Shown here: positions 6,801 through 14,388 of the stretch, piece after piece
Numbering within the stretch: position 1 is the stretch's first letter
How the letters are laid out: every line of letters begins with the position of its first letter
From: Rickettsia typhi
GTDB taxonomy: Bacteria; Pseudomonadota; Alphaproteobacteria; Rickettsiales; Rickettsiaceae
NCBI GenBank assembly: GCA_945875975.1
Contig: CAMCMD010000053.1
Location: 1 to 31,814, forward strand
DNA length: 31,814 nt
Direction of reading: 5' to 3'
The notes under the pieces: model-generated
What the model saw: the letters and a program-made list of their open reading frames with translations, nothing else
What the model was told of the DNA's origin: nothing
Databases searched by the model: none
Made by a program: the position numbers and the translations under genes

Positions 6801-8895
6801 TGCAGGTGGTAGCTTAAAGCTAGTACATGATCATAACAACAGCGATTTAACTAAAAAATATATTAAGGAAAGACAAGCAGAGGAGAGAGCGACTAAAGCA
6901 AAGGAAATGTTTGTGACTAACTTGCATGATCGAGCTAAGGATATCGGCGATAGATCAGTAGCCCATCGTTATCTTACTCAAAGACGAGGTATCACATGTG
7001 AGGTTGGGGTTGATATCAAGACAACTGGTATAAAAAATCAAGGCCAGTATTTGTCTGCAATAGTTGCCTTTGCTAGGAATGAACAAGGCGTAATTACAGG
7101 CGGACAGCAGATATTACTTGATAAGCGCACAGGTGGCAAGGCGGATGTGGATATAGCCAAGAGATCGTTTGGCAAAATAGCTGGTTCATTTGTAGAAGTG
7201 GGTAGGGGAGAGAATGCATCAAAGGGTAAAGTTAATGTAACTATAATTGCTGAAGGATTAGAGACGGCCTTATCAGTAAAACAAGCCTTAGCTAATGACC
7301 CAAATAACAAAGAGATACAAGTAAAAGTGCTTTGTTCACTTGGCATTAGCAACATTAAGAATTATCAAGCAGTAGCTGGGGAGAAAATCATTATCGCTGC
7401 TGACAATGATGGTCAGCATGCAGTTACGTCTAAAACCATAGATACGGCTCAAGAAGAGCTACAAAGCAAAGGTGCGCTTGTAGAAATTGTCCGTCCAGAA
7501 AAGCCAGGCGACTTTAATGACGTATTGCAGCAAAATACTACGGGCGAAGGAGAAAAGGAAATACAGAATGCATTTAGGGGCGCGCTGACCAAAATCACGG
7601 AAACAGCGTTGTATCAAGTGCGGATTAATGGAGAGTTTGACGAGCTGAATAAGGAAAAAGCCCAAGCCAAGACGTTTGAGGAATTATTACCGCTGTTAGT
7701 GAAGGAACAACAGTTAGCTCATAAGCTAGCTAAGGAATCACCAGCAATCTTTGACAAACTAGCTGAGCGCAAACTTAACACTGATCCGCAAGTTACAGAA
7801 TCATTGGTTAGAGAGAGAAGTTTCCTCGTTAAGCACGATATCGTACCAGAAAAGAACCTATTCAAAACAATACAGAAATCGAATGATATTGCCCTAACTG
7901 CCAAGAATATGTTCAATGATTGCCAAAGACATGCACAAAGTACTAGCCATCTAGATGAAGCCAGAGTTGATACATGCGATAAACTAGGGAAGGAAGAAGA
8001 TACGATTAAGTTGCTAAAAAATAATAAAATAAAATATCAAGAATTAGCTCCGTATTTAAAGGATACTGTTGAGAGAAGGCCATTAGAGCATCTTACTAAT
8101 CGTTTAAAAGTCTATGAAATTGCCGAGGAGCATAGCCATAAGCACCCAGAACAATCCCAGGAGTTCAAAGAAGAAATGCAGTCATTGTATCGTTTTTCTA
8201 AACTTGGAATGGAAGCTGCTTTAAAAACCTATGAACAACAGGGGCTTGAAAAAGCGGTTAGCGTTGCTAAAGAGACAAATATTGAGCGAGTATTAAGTCA
8301 TCTAGGAAGCCAATCCGATATTTTAAATTCACGAGATAAACTTAAAGGCGAGGCCTACATTGCAGAAGCATCTAAAGATAAGATCATAATGAAATACGTA
8401 GACGCTGCTCTATCCAAAGGACGTGTCTTTGATCGCTCTTTTGTTAAAAACAACGACTTGCTTGATTATGCTAACCAAAGAGACGTCAATAAAACTCTTG
8501 AGGAATTTAAGGGTAACCCGCCAGAGCGTCAATTGTTTAAAGAAAATATTGATAATTTGCAGCGTTTTGGGCAATCTAAGGAGTTAAGAGACGGTCTAAC
8601 TCTATTTAAAGATAAAGGTATCAACGCCTTAGTTCGCCATACAGATACGGCATGTACAAATAATGTGCAAGCTGGAATTAGAAAAGACTTGATCAATATC
8701 TACAAGAATCAGCCAGTTGAGTTTTTGGATGGTAGATATCGTGAGAAATCAGACTATCTTGCTGCTATTGGCAAAGATGAAAATGTGATGAAATATATCG
8801 CCCCAAAATCTGACATTGGACAAGAGATAGAAAAACAACGACAAGTGGTACAGATTCAGCAAGTCAAGGGACATGATTTTGATAGAGAGAAATAA
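3820..8895 (+). CDS. traA: Ti-type conjugative relaxase TraA: MobA/MobL relaxase + RecD-like helicase + TOPRIM primase-like domain
   Basis: A 1691-aa multidomain protein. Residues 1-~230 are a MobA/MobL relaxase: the N-terminus MAIAFARIEFVSRS, a candidate catalytic Tyr25 (NSSAYNAR) and the metal-binding histidines His132, His142 and His144 (NWHCHGLV). Residues ~350-720 are an SF1 RecD/TraI-like helicase: Walker A GRAGSGKS 376-383, Walker B VVDEAG 446-451, AGDERQLASVQRGG 475-488, and motif VI region YVALSRH 697-703. Residues ~900-990 resemble a primase-associated region (WYDFSSSTGGDIFALV). Residues ~1135-1215 are a TOPRIM fold with Glu1145 and AADNDG 1193-1198. The last ~450 residues are charged and helical, without an assigned family. 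It would nick oriT, stay bound to the 5' end, unwind the strand and perhaps prime synthesis in the recipient. It appears intact. The start has no strong Shine-Dalgarno sequence. Confidence 0.93.
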   Translation: MAIAFARIEFVSRSKGASACNSSAYNARSIVVDERTGEVFDYTKRDGNVYHEVLLPDHVDKKFKDISVLSNEVERMERKGNSQLYAEFLLALDKDLDPNDPMTMEIYKAQIYKYIELKGWIKEGLGVQIDIHKPDDQNKNWHCHGLVTLRRFLDTGLGFETKKARDIWPQIRNNLVIDKEEFDNGVMWRDVQNDDYKARGMPNRVDLPGELTQEHIGPVRLRSVMNQAVERNEDRRIANIEHLNSGQRLLEKVTHHMSVFNVGDLKRAVKFIPDLEARERLVEDALASKSLLELHDEQGKNTGYYTTVEIREEEEKLLRLSSYVASGKNVIAMGGLKAVDNANRLIESVPGSFSSEQKLALSHLLMDESGVRIVRGRAGSGKSHVLGQVATIAKSCGVNVIGLAPTHKAREELAKKPDFDQNDTVKGMLFKLRHGRFELPKYSLLVVDEAGMVGNEDYHELMRVAATRKCNVILAGDERQLASVQRGGMYEVYASSYGSTTLLDIQRQKSDWGKSVAMAFSRGEVATGVGILQAQNRLLVASNANESMQNLLSHWSKSEEKIADRLIIAVKNKDVDALNHGARQYLKVEGVLLGAEIAVGGHHYMQGDRILIKQTNKELGLTNGDLAQLVAVSKDKFVLRLENEDKSSKDNKEISFSPSSYSGFRHGYATTVFKAQGASIRDVFVFHDGFAGVRNSYVALSRHVNELKLYINNQSTISTAHLVKQLSHDPEIGSSLSYLTKADLAKQELNNEYEKNKGFFGRMVEGAVDFTAKQLITLADKYLPKSEYYEYKPPQVVPERVEAVLDAIGADMMMGQEEASTVIHVQEKIAVGENVMSANNINNIQVKTEGSVYNPGHIANVDTVLSVNKSSQSAKQRFYANADYARNAAKNLQRKTVWDNESEQLRNVVRFKAEQIARGLLGEPNKKLSNGKTLRFGEHGKLAVRISGERMGTWYDFSSSTGGDIFALVQEKQACDFKAAAEYLRRECGMQRLDAGGSLKLVHDHNNSDLTKKYIKERQAEERATKAKEMFVTNLHDRAKDIGDRSVAHRYLTQRRGITCEVGVDIKTTGIKNQGQYLSAIVAFARNEQGVITGGQQILLDKRTGGKADVDIAKRSFGKIAGSFVEVGRGENASKGKVNVTIIAEGLETALSVKQALANDPNNKEIQVKVLCSLGISNIKNYQAVAGEKIIIAADNDGQHAVTSKTIDTAQEELQSKGALVEIVRPEKPGDFNDVLQQNTTGEGEKEIQNAFRGALTKITETALYQVRINGEFDELNKEKAQAKTFEELLPLLVKEQQLAHKLAKESPAIFDKLAERKLNTDPQVTESLVRERSFLVKHDIVPEKNLFKTIQKSNDIALTAKNMFNDCQRHAQSTSHLDEARVDTCDKLGKEEDTIKLLKNNKIKYQELAPYLKDTVERRPLEHLTNRLKVYEIAEEHSHKHPEQSQEFKEEMQSLYRFSKLGMEAALKTYEQQGLEKAVSVAKETNIERVLSHLGSQSDILNSRDKLKGEAYIAEASKDKIIMKYVDAALSKGRVFDRSFVKNNDLLDYANQRDVNKTLEEFKGNPPERQLFKENIDNLQRFGQSKELRDGLTLFKDKGINALVRHTDTACTNNVQAGIRKDLINIYKNQPVEFLDGRYREKSDYLAAIGKDENVMKYIAPKSDIGQEIEKQRQVVQIQQVKGHDFDREK

Positions 8896-9241
8896 GCTAA
8901 AGAGGCAAAAAAGAGGGTTATTGGCTTAAATTACAGAAACGGGGCAAAAGCGAACTAGAACTCCAAATTTCTGTCAATTTCTTCTCTGTTATAGAAAATA
9001 TCCTGCAATAAGTTTATCTTACTTAAATGCTTTATCCCTTTAGGATGATCATGTTTTACGTATTTATACTCTAGAAAATCTAATCGTATAATAAGCATTA
9101 TGCCGCTTTAAAACTAACCACCTCATTAACGTGCAAATTGGTGCTCCACAACAACTCTAAAATCCAAATCAACATTTTTGGGTCTTCTTCCACACGGGAC
9201 CATTAAAAGAATAATCTTGATCATTTGCTGCTAATAAATTG
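8896..9241. other. Convergent intergenic region with only tiny ORFs
   Basis: This lies between the 3' ends of traA (plus) and the LRR gene (minus). No strong terminator hairpin with a T-run was found on either strand. On the minus strand two tiny ORFs, 9098-9175 and 8955-9098, are joined by a TAATG stop/start overlap. A further frame near 9180-9240 reads DYSFNGPVWKK before a stop. This may be a decayed gene. Confidence 0.4.
8955..9098 (-). CDS. Tiny ORF, 47 aa, doubtful
   Basis: ATG at 9098 to TAG at 8955, encoding a charged peptide that begins MLIIRLDFLEYKYVKHDHPK. Its ATG overlaps the stop of a 25-codon ORF (9098-9175, MLIWILELLWSTNLHVNEVV) as TAATG, an arrangement often seen in coupled genes. 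No family is recognised and no Shine-Dalgarno sequence is evident. It could equally be the end of a decayed gene downstream of the LRR gene. Confidence 0.2.
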   Translation of the reverse strand: MLIIRLDFLEYKYVKHDHPKGIKHLSKINLLQDIFYNREEIDRNLEF

Positions 9242-10234
9242 CTATATCTGAAAATCATCAGGTTTCCCAAAAGATTTTAGAGCATCGTTTACGAAATATA
9301 GACCAAGTTCAGTTGCATCATTATTGGCAAGATTTAATTTTGATAACGATTCTAGGTGTCCTATGTATCTAGCTATCATCGTTAAACCAAGATTGCCAAG
9401 GTTGTTGTTGCTTAAATCAAGGGAATTAAGTTGAGGATTTAACTCAAATGTTTTGGCAAATAGAGCTGCAAAATAATGGTCTAACTCATTATTATTTAAG
9501 TTTATGTTTTGTATAACATGAGCTTCTGTTAATAACGTGATCAGCGGCACAATTGTTTGTCTACAAAGGCTATTATAAGCCAAAGTAAGGATAGTTAAGC
9601 TTTTATTCCCAACTAATCCATCTGCTAACTGTTCTAAAGCAGGCAATTCAAGACATGTATTATCTAAATTTAACGATATTAATGTTAAATTTTTAGACAA
9701 AGAAGTAGATATATCTTTTAAAGAGTTAATACTAAGCTTTTGGTGACTTAAATTTATATCAACTATCGTTTTGTTATGAAGGATAATTTGCGACACTGCT
9801 TCAATCCCTGAATTTTTCAAACCATTATTGGTTAAAATTAATTGCTGTAACTTACTATTTGTGGCAATAGATTTGCCGATTTTAGCTACAATATTATTGC
9901 CATTTTTGTGATTGGATATTGTTAATCGCTCAATGCTAGTATTAAAGAAAATGATTTTTTCTAATGCCTCAATATCATCGTCCCGCATTAACGTATTACT
10001 CAATTTAAAACTTTTGACTGAGTTGTTGAAAGCCAGAGCCTCACCTAATAGTTGCCATAAAGGTTCGCTGATCCGAATATTCTCTAATTCTATTGATTCT
10101 AGAGAGGAGCTTAACATTAAAGCATTCTGCAATTTTCTTAGCTCATCATGGCTAAAGTCCAGCAATAAATGCGATCCATCTAACAAAGAAATCTTGTCTT
10201 CTTCGAGGGATATAATTAATTCAGTAGCTGACAT
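9242..10234 (-). CDS. Leucine-rich repeat protein, ribonuclease-inhibitor type; candidate effector
   Basis: A 330-aa protein that is almost entirely LRR. From about residue 43 to 294 there are nine consecutive repeats of exactly 28 residues, followed by a partial tenth. The pattern is LxxLxLxxNxL...I..., typical of the ribonuclease-inhibitor (RI) class more usual in eukaryotes. Clear examples are SKLQQLILTNNGLKNSGIEA and PQLNSLDLSNNNLGNLGLTM. The first ~40 residues form a cap with no signal peptide. Start: ATG at 10234 with AAAGGAG at 7-nt spacing; the stop codon of traD overlaps this ribosome-binding site and the gap is only 11 bp, so it is the last gene of the tra operon. RI-type LRRs bind proteins, so it may be a cargo effector delivered into host or recipient cells. 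The function is inference. Confidence 0.85.
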   Translation of the reverse strand: MSATELIISLEEDKISLLDGSHLLLDFSHDELRKLQNALMLSSSLESIELENIRISEPLWQLLGEALAFNNSVKSFKLSNTLMRDDDIEALEKIIFFNTSIERLTISNHKNGNNIVAKIGKSIATNSKLQQLILTNNGLKNSGIEAVSQIILHNKTIVDINLSHQKLSINSLKDISTSLSKNLTLISLNLDNTCLELPALEQLADGLVGNKSLTILTLAYNSLCRQTIVPLITLLTEAHVIQNINLNNNELDHYFAALFAKTFELNPQLNSLDLSNNNLGNLGLTMIARYIGHLESLSKLNLANNDATELGLYFVNDALKSFGKPDDFQI

Positions 10235-10245
10235 TATTTACTCCT

Positions 10246-12240
10246 TTAGTCCTTTAATTTTGCGATTAAATCTTTTTTTGTTAGCTCGCTTGGGTTGTTG
10301 ATTGGTGTTTCTGCTGCCACAGATTCAAGCTTTTCCTGTATCTCACGCTTTGCCATAGAAATTTTTGAATTTCTCGGCGATATACCCTTATCTTCAATAT
10401 TATGAATCTTGTGTTGATAGGTATTATCATTAGCACTAGAAGTAGCTACAACAGTCTCGTGCTGAATCTCAAGTACTTTACCTTCTTGCTTATTTTTGAC
10501 AAAGTAATTGAATAGTTTATAGCTACCCATCGGCACGCTGCCCTGTACTTGCAGTTCCATCTTTAATTTTGTGATAGGATATTCTCCGCAAAGTTTGACA
10601 TAGCATGTTAAGGGCGGAAGGTTTTTAACCTCATCGGGCAGCACTAATCTTTTGATCTTCTCGGCAGAATTGATATTAACTCCATCACGCATAGTGTTTG
10701 AACCATAAGAAAGGCTTTCCTTAGTTTCGTCAATCTCAATCTCGCCAAGTGACTTCGAAGCATATTCAGCTATATGATTATCACTAACAGCAAAAAAGAA
10801 TCTTGTACGAAATAGGTCGAGTAACTCTTTTGAACCGTCATGTCCATATATTCGATCTAGTTGAGCAATGTTCTGAATACCTGCTACCAAACAAGCCCCG
10901 TATTTTCTACCTTGAGCGAGTACCATAGCAAGAGAAGGTATTTTTTGTATAGCAGGTAGCTCGTCCATTACAAACCACATTTTTTCATTTTTGCCAGAAT
11001 GCGGGCGATCAAGCATACCGTTAATAGCGATATTAGCCCAAGCAGAGATTAGCGGCCTTAAAGTGTCTAGCTCATTTGGTTTGGAATTAATGAACAACCA
11101 ACCTGTACCACCACCATTAACCCAATTCTTAATTGAGAACTGGCCACCATCCTTCAAATGCTTTAAACGTTCTATCTTGTTAAGCAGTGTCGCTCTGACA
11201 GATGCCGTACCTTTCTCTGCCTCCTTAGACACAAAAGCTGCTGCAAATGTATCAGCAAAATATTCAGAAAATTCATGTAGTGGTATTTTACCGATAACAT
11301 CAAGTAAGGATTCGATACTTCTGTTGTCCTTTTCTTTCTTAAAAGCTTCAGATAGCACTTTGCGCGCTGCGTCTTCCCAATAGCGGTCAGAAGTAATGCT
11401 TTCACCATCAACAAAGGCAGCTGCCAAGTTATTGTATTCCTCATCAGTATGGCAGTCGTTCCAAGGTAGCCAATCAACACTATTATCCCTCAATGGGTTT
11501 AGTATAATATCCGTTGCAGGATTAAAGAACCGATCAACAAACTCACCAGTAACATCAAAAATAATAGCCCTATTTTGTCTTAGTCTAATTTGCGGTAGCA
11601 ATTCATTGAGCATATTGGTTTTCCCAGTACCAGTAGTACCAGTTAGTAGGATATGCTGAGTTTCTGAATCCTTTACAATCGGCAGGCCGCTTATTTGAAT
11701 TTTTGAAGCATGCCTTGCTTTCTTTAGTAGCCTCCTAAGCTGAGGAACGCTAACCAGTTCACTACCGCGTAGTTTCATAGTGCCTATTATATTGCGCCCT
11801 CTGTAGCTGAAATACAGTAAACTCATTGTGCTTCCAACAACAAATGCCAATAATACCTCAATCAATGCGTGCCCCACTACCCATAGCAAAAATCTCCTAA
11901 TGACTAAGCCATGCTCAGTCACGTGCCAAAATTTGTATTCAAAATCCTGTGCGTTCCTAAAAATAAATCTTCCTTGCTCGAGGGAATAAAAAGTTATCCC
12001 GATTTTACCCTTGCCATAGAAAAACGCACCAACGGCAAGTTTAAACTGTACATAACGCTCAATCAAAAAATAATAAAAGGTAGAAAAATTCATATACTGA
12101 CTAATGCGTACAGCCAAAACCCCGAGAACAAATACCAGACCAAAAATACATACGTTCCGCAATCCTTGTAAGATCATGCGGATGTTATGCGCCCATAATT
12201 GTGCCCCGCGGGTAAAGTTACTGTTGCTTGCTCTGCTCAT
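10246..12240 (-). CDS. traD: Type IV coupling protein TraD (VirD4/TraD ATPase)
   Basis: A 664-aa inner-membrane ATPase. Two N-terminal membrane segments (about residues 27-47 and 117-145) flank a periplasmic loop. The cytoplasmic motor has Walker A GTTGTGKT (201-208), Walker B MWFVMDE (421-427), and downstream LAQGRKYGACLVAGIQN, which matches the TraD/TraG/VirD4 motif region. The C-terminus is hydrophilic and ends in a lysine-rich helix. It links the relaxosome to the secretion channel and pumps DNA. ATG at 12240, 2 bp after the stop of the YhcG-type nuclease gene. It is separate from the small TraD(Ti)-type protein encoded at 3044-3505, despite the shared name. Length is close to SXT/F-type TraD proteins and no defect is visible. 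Confidence 0.93.
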   Translation of the reverse strand: MSRASNSNFTRGAQLWAHNIRMILQGLRNVCIFGLVFVLGVLAVRISQYMNFSTFYYFLIERYVQFKLAVGAFFYGKGKIGITFYSLEQGRFIFRNAQDFEYKFWHVTEHGLVIRRFLLWVVGHALIEVLLAFVVGSTMSLLYFSYRGRNIIGTMKLRGSELVSVPQLRRLLKKARHASKIQISGLPIVKDSETQHILLTGTTGTGKTNMLNELLPQIRLRQNRAIIFDVTGEFVDRFFNPATDIILNPLRDNSVDWLPWNDCHTDEEYNNLAAAFVDGESITSDRYWEDAARKVLSEAFKKEKDNRSIESLLDVIGKIPLHEFSEYFADTFAAAFVSKEAEKGTASVRATLLNKIERLKHLKDGGQFSIKNWVNGGGTGWLFINSKPNELDTLRPLISAWANIAINGMLDRPHSGKNEKMWFVMDELPAIQKIPSLAMVLAQGRKYGACLVAGIQNIAQLDRIYGHDGSKELLDLFRTRFFFAVSDNHIAEYASKSLGEIEIDETKESLSYGSNTMRDGVNINSAEKIKRLVLPDEVKNLPPLTCYVKLCGEYPITKLKMELQVQGSVPMGSYKLFNYFVKNKQEGKVLEIQHETVVATSSANDNTYQHKIHNIEDKGISPRNSKISMAKREIQEKLESVAAETPINNPSELTKKDLIAKLKD

Positions 12241-12242
12241 GA

Positions 12243-13262
12243 TTATTTGTCTTCCACAAGTTTGGTTAGTTCTTTAGCAGTTGGTAAATACTGTTTTAGT
12301 TGCTCTGGTAATTTTTCAGTCAGTTTAAATTGAGATACTCCCATAGGCTTATTAATACCCTCAATCGCATATTCAACAGTGATACCTTTCTTATCTTCGC
12401 AAAGAATAAGGCCGATCGTTGGATTGTCAGACTTGTCTTTAACTTGTCTATCCATCAGGTTTAGGTAGAAATTCATCTTGCCTGCATGCTCTGGCTTGAA
12501 TTTGCCAGTTTTAAGCTCTACCACAACGTAGCATTTAAGCTTTACATGATAGAATAGCAGATCAAGATAATAATCCTCACCCTCAAGTTCTATATGATAT
12601 TGATTGCCAATAAAGGCGAAGCCCTGCCCTAATTCCAGTAGAAAGTTCCTGATATGATCTATGAGTTTTCCTTCTAACTCTCGCTCATGAATCTTTCCTT
12701 GAATATCAAGAAATTCTAAATTGTATGGATCTTTAATTATACTTTGAGCTAAGTCTGATTGAGCTGCTGGCAGAGTGCTTTTGAAGTTGTTTAGGCTCTT
12801 GCCTTGTCGATTGTACAAACCAGTCTGAATTTGTGCCACCATTACATTTCTAGACCAACCATTTTTAGCAGTTTCTTTAGCGTACCAAATTCTTTCTTCA
12901 TAATCTTTTATCTTATCTAAAAGAGTTATATTGTGATACCAAGTAATTTGCGCAAGTGCCGCTTGCGTAATTGGAAAATCTAAATAAGCTTTAGCAAAAG
13001 TCTGCATATAGACAAGGTTTCTAGCACTTAATCCTTTCATTTCAGGAAACTCTTTACGCAAGTCATTTGAGATGTTCTCAATAACCTTAGTTCCCCAACC
13101 CTCCTTATCTTGACGCTCGAGTATTTGGTTACCAATACGCCAATAAAGAGAGATCATTTCTTTGTTTACAGATAAATGTGCTCTTATTCGCGCCTGACTG
13201 ATTTCAGTTTTAAGCGTTTGTATCAATGCAGCGTAATTGTTATTATCTAGTTCTTTTGTCAT
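12243..13262 (-). CDS. YhcG/DUF1016-type PD-(D/E)XK nuclease
   Basis: A 339-aa protein with the two-part structure of the YhcG (DUF1016) family. The N-terminal helical domain (~10-150) includes ISLYWRIGNQI and GWGTKVIENISNDLRKEFP. The C-terminal nuclease domain (~200-320) has Asp234 in YYLDLLFYH and the E249-L-K251 motif in VVVELKTGKFKPEHAGKMN, the expected PD-(D/E)XK active site. Members occur widely in genomic islands and near restriction systems; some have been linked to anti-phage defence, but the substrate is not generally established. It sits inside the tra operon between a membrane protein and traD, 2 bp before traD, so it should be co-expressed with transfer genes. The active site appears complete. 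Confidence 0.88.
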   Translation of the reverse strand: MTKELDNNNYAALIQTLKTEISQARIRAHLSVNKEMISLYWRIGNQILERQDKEGWGTKVIENISNDLRKEFPEMKGLSARNLVYMQTFAKAYLDFPITQAALAQITWYHNITLLDKIKDYEERIWYAKETAKNGWSRNVMVAQIQTGLYNRQGKSLNNFKSTLPAAQSDLAQSIIKDPYNLEFLDIQGKIHERELEGKLIDHIRNFLLELGQGFAFIGNQYHIELEGEDYYLDLLFYHVKLKCYVVVELKTGKFKPEHAGKMNFYLNLMDRQVKDKSDNPTIGLILCEDKKGITVEYAIEGINKPMGVSQFKLTEKLPEQLKQYLPTAKELTKLVEDK

Positions 13263-13274
13263 TATTTACAGTTC

Positions 13275-13727
13275 TTACTTTTTGTTATTTTTGGTACTCA
13301 TTTCTCTAACCCCTTGTGTATTTGCTATCTCCCACATCTGTTGAATTATCATTAGAAATAGGAAAATACTCAATGGTTGAAATACCCAAATTCCTAGCAA
13401 GAATGAATAGCCGATAGTCTTCATTGCCAAAACTGAAAAGAAAGATACAACATAGCTTATGATGCCAAGTTTTAGCATGCTATTTGCGCCTACCGTTTTT
13501 TCTGATGATTGCTTTAGAAGACCAAAAATTATTGCAGCTAAGCTGAGTAGCTTTATAGAGTCTTGAGAGTATATTAACATGTCAAAGTTTTGGTTAGTGG
13601 AGTAAGAAAACCAGTTACCCGAAAAAGCCCATATTATTATAGTCATTAATATTAAGCTCCAGTTAAACGGAGTATTTAATATTTTACTAATTACTTTGTA
13701 GGTATTGAGACATGTTTTGTTTTGCAT
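13275..13727 (-). CDS. Small polytopic membrane protein, unknown function
   Basis: About 150 aa with four hydrophobic segments, including WSLILMTIIIWAFSG, IKLLSLAAIIFGLL, LGIISYVVSFFSVLAM and FQPLSIFLFLMII. No family is recognised. The frame is open upstream to an ATG at 13778, but I chose the ATG at 13727 (MQNKTCLN) because GAGG lies 8 nt upstream. The longer version would add 17 hydrophilic residues and overlap the transglycosylase gene by 8 bp. It sits between the lytic transglycosylase and the nuclease in the tra operon. Some F-like systems carry small membrane proteins in this region, but a specific match is not supported. Confidence 0.75.
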   Translation of the reverse strand: MQNKTCLNTYKVISKILNTPFNWSLILMTIIIWAFSGNWFSYSTNQNFDMLIYSQDSIKLLSLAAIIFGLLKQSSEKTVGANSMLKLGIISYVVSFFSVLAMKTIGYSFLLGIWVFQPLSIFLFLMIIQQMWEIANTQGVREMSTKNNKK

Positions 13728-13770
13728 TTTAATATCCTCATGTTTGTTTAATATTGTTGATTTGATAGAA

Positions 13771-14355
13771 TTATACATTCTGGTTAATTATTACACCTGT
13801 ACTAAGTGATACATACTTCAGTCCCCACTGCATTACTACTTTGCGAGAGTATTTTTTATGATGTTCTGGCTTGGCCGAATGGTAGTACTTGACTGCTTCG
13901 TACCAATTACCATGCCTGACTTTCAAGGATTTAAGCAACTTAGCTGCGTATTCAATATTTCTCTTCGGATTAAGCATTTCTTGAGTACTAGCAAAACCAT
14001 TAGCATGCCAACGGTAATTGATCTGCATTACTCCTACATCAATGTTGCTAATACCATTATCACGCGCATCATCAATTAAGCTAAATGCCTCATGACTGTT
14101 AGAGGCAATTATAGACTTACCAGCTACATTTATTGCATGTACATTCATTCCCGATTCTACTTGAGCAATAGCAACAAGCAAACCACTTGGAATACCATAT
14201 TGCCGCTCAGTCATTTGAATTAATTGCTCTATTCGACAACTCACTTGATCACTAGCAGCAAAGGCATTATTGCCTACCCAAAATAAGCAAATAATTAGGA
14301 TAGAAGCCTTAAGTTGCCACATAACTTTTGTTGAAAAATGATATTGTTTTGACAT
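13771..14355 (-). CDS. Secreted lytic transglycosylase (SLT family), VirB1-like
   Basis: A 194-aa protein. A signal peptide covers residues 1-~34 (hydrophobic stretch followed by AFAAS). The SLT domain spans ~40-170 with the catalytic glutamate at residue 67 in AIAQVESGMN, then VGVMQINYRWH (107-117), the GxMQ-type motif, and YAAKLLKSL. It would cut peptidoglycan locally so that the T4SS can be assembled through the cell wall, like F Orf169 or VirB1. ATG at 14355; the ribosome-binding site is weak. The 3' end overlaps the longer possible start of the next gene. Domain and key residues appear complete. Confidence 0.9.
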   Translation of the reverse strand: MSKQYHFSTKVMWQLKASILIICLFWVGNNAFAASDQVSCRIEQLIQMTERQYGIPSGLLVAIAQVESGMNVHAINVAGKSIIASNSHEAFSLIDDARDNGISNIDVGVMQINYRWHANGFASTQEMLNPKRNIEYAAKLLKSLKVRHGNWYEAVKYYHSAKPEHHKKYSRKVVMQWGLKYVSLSTGVIINQNV

Positions 14356-14388
14356 AACTATGCTCTGTATTTCAGACTTTATTTTTTA

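Noticed and set aside
9912..10301. Plus-strand 129-codon ORF opposite the LRR gene
   Set aside because: It is an antisense shadow created by the regular repeat composition of the LRR gene and has no ribosome-binding site or recognisable domain.
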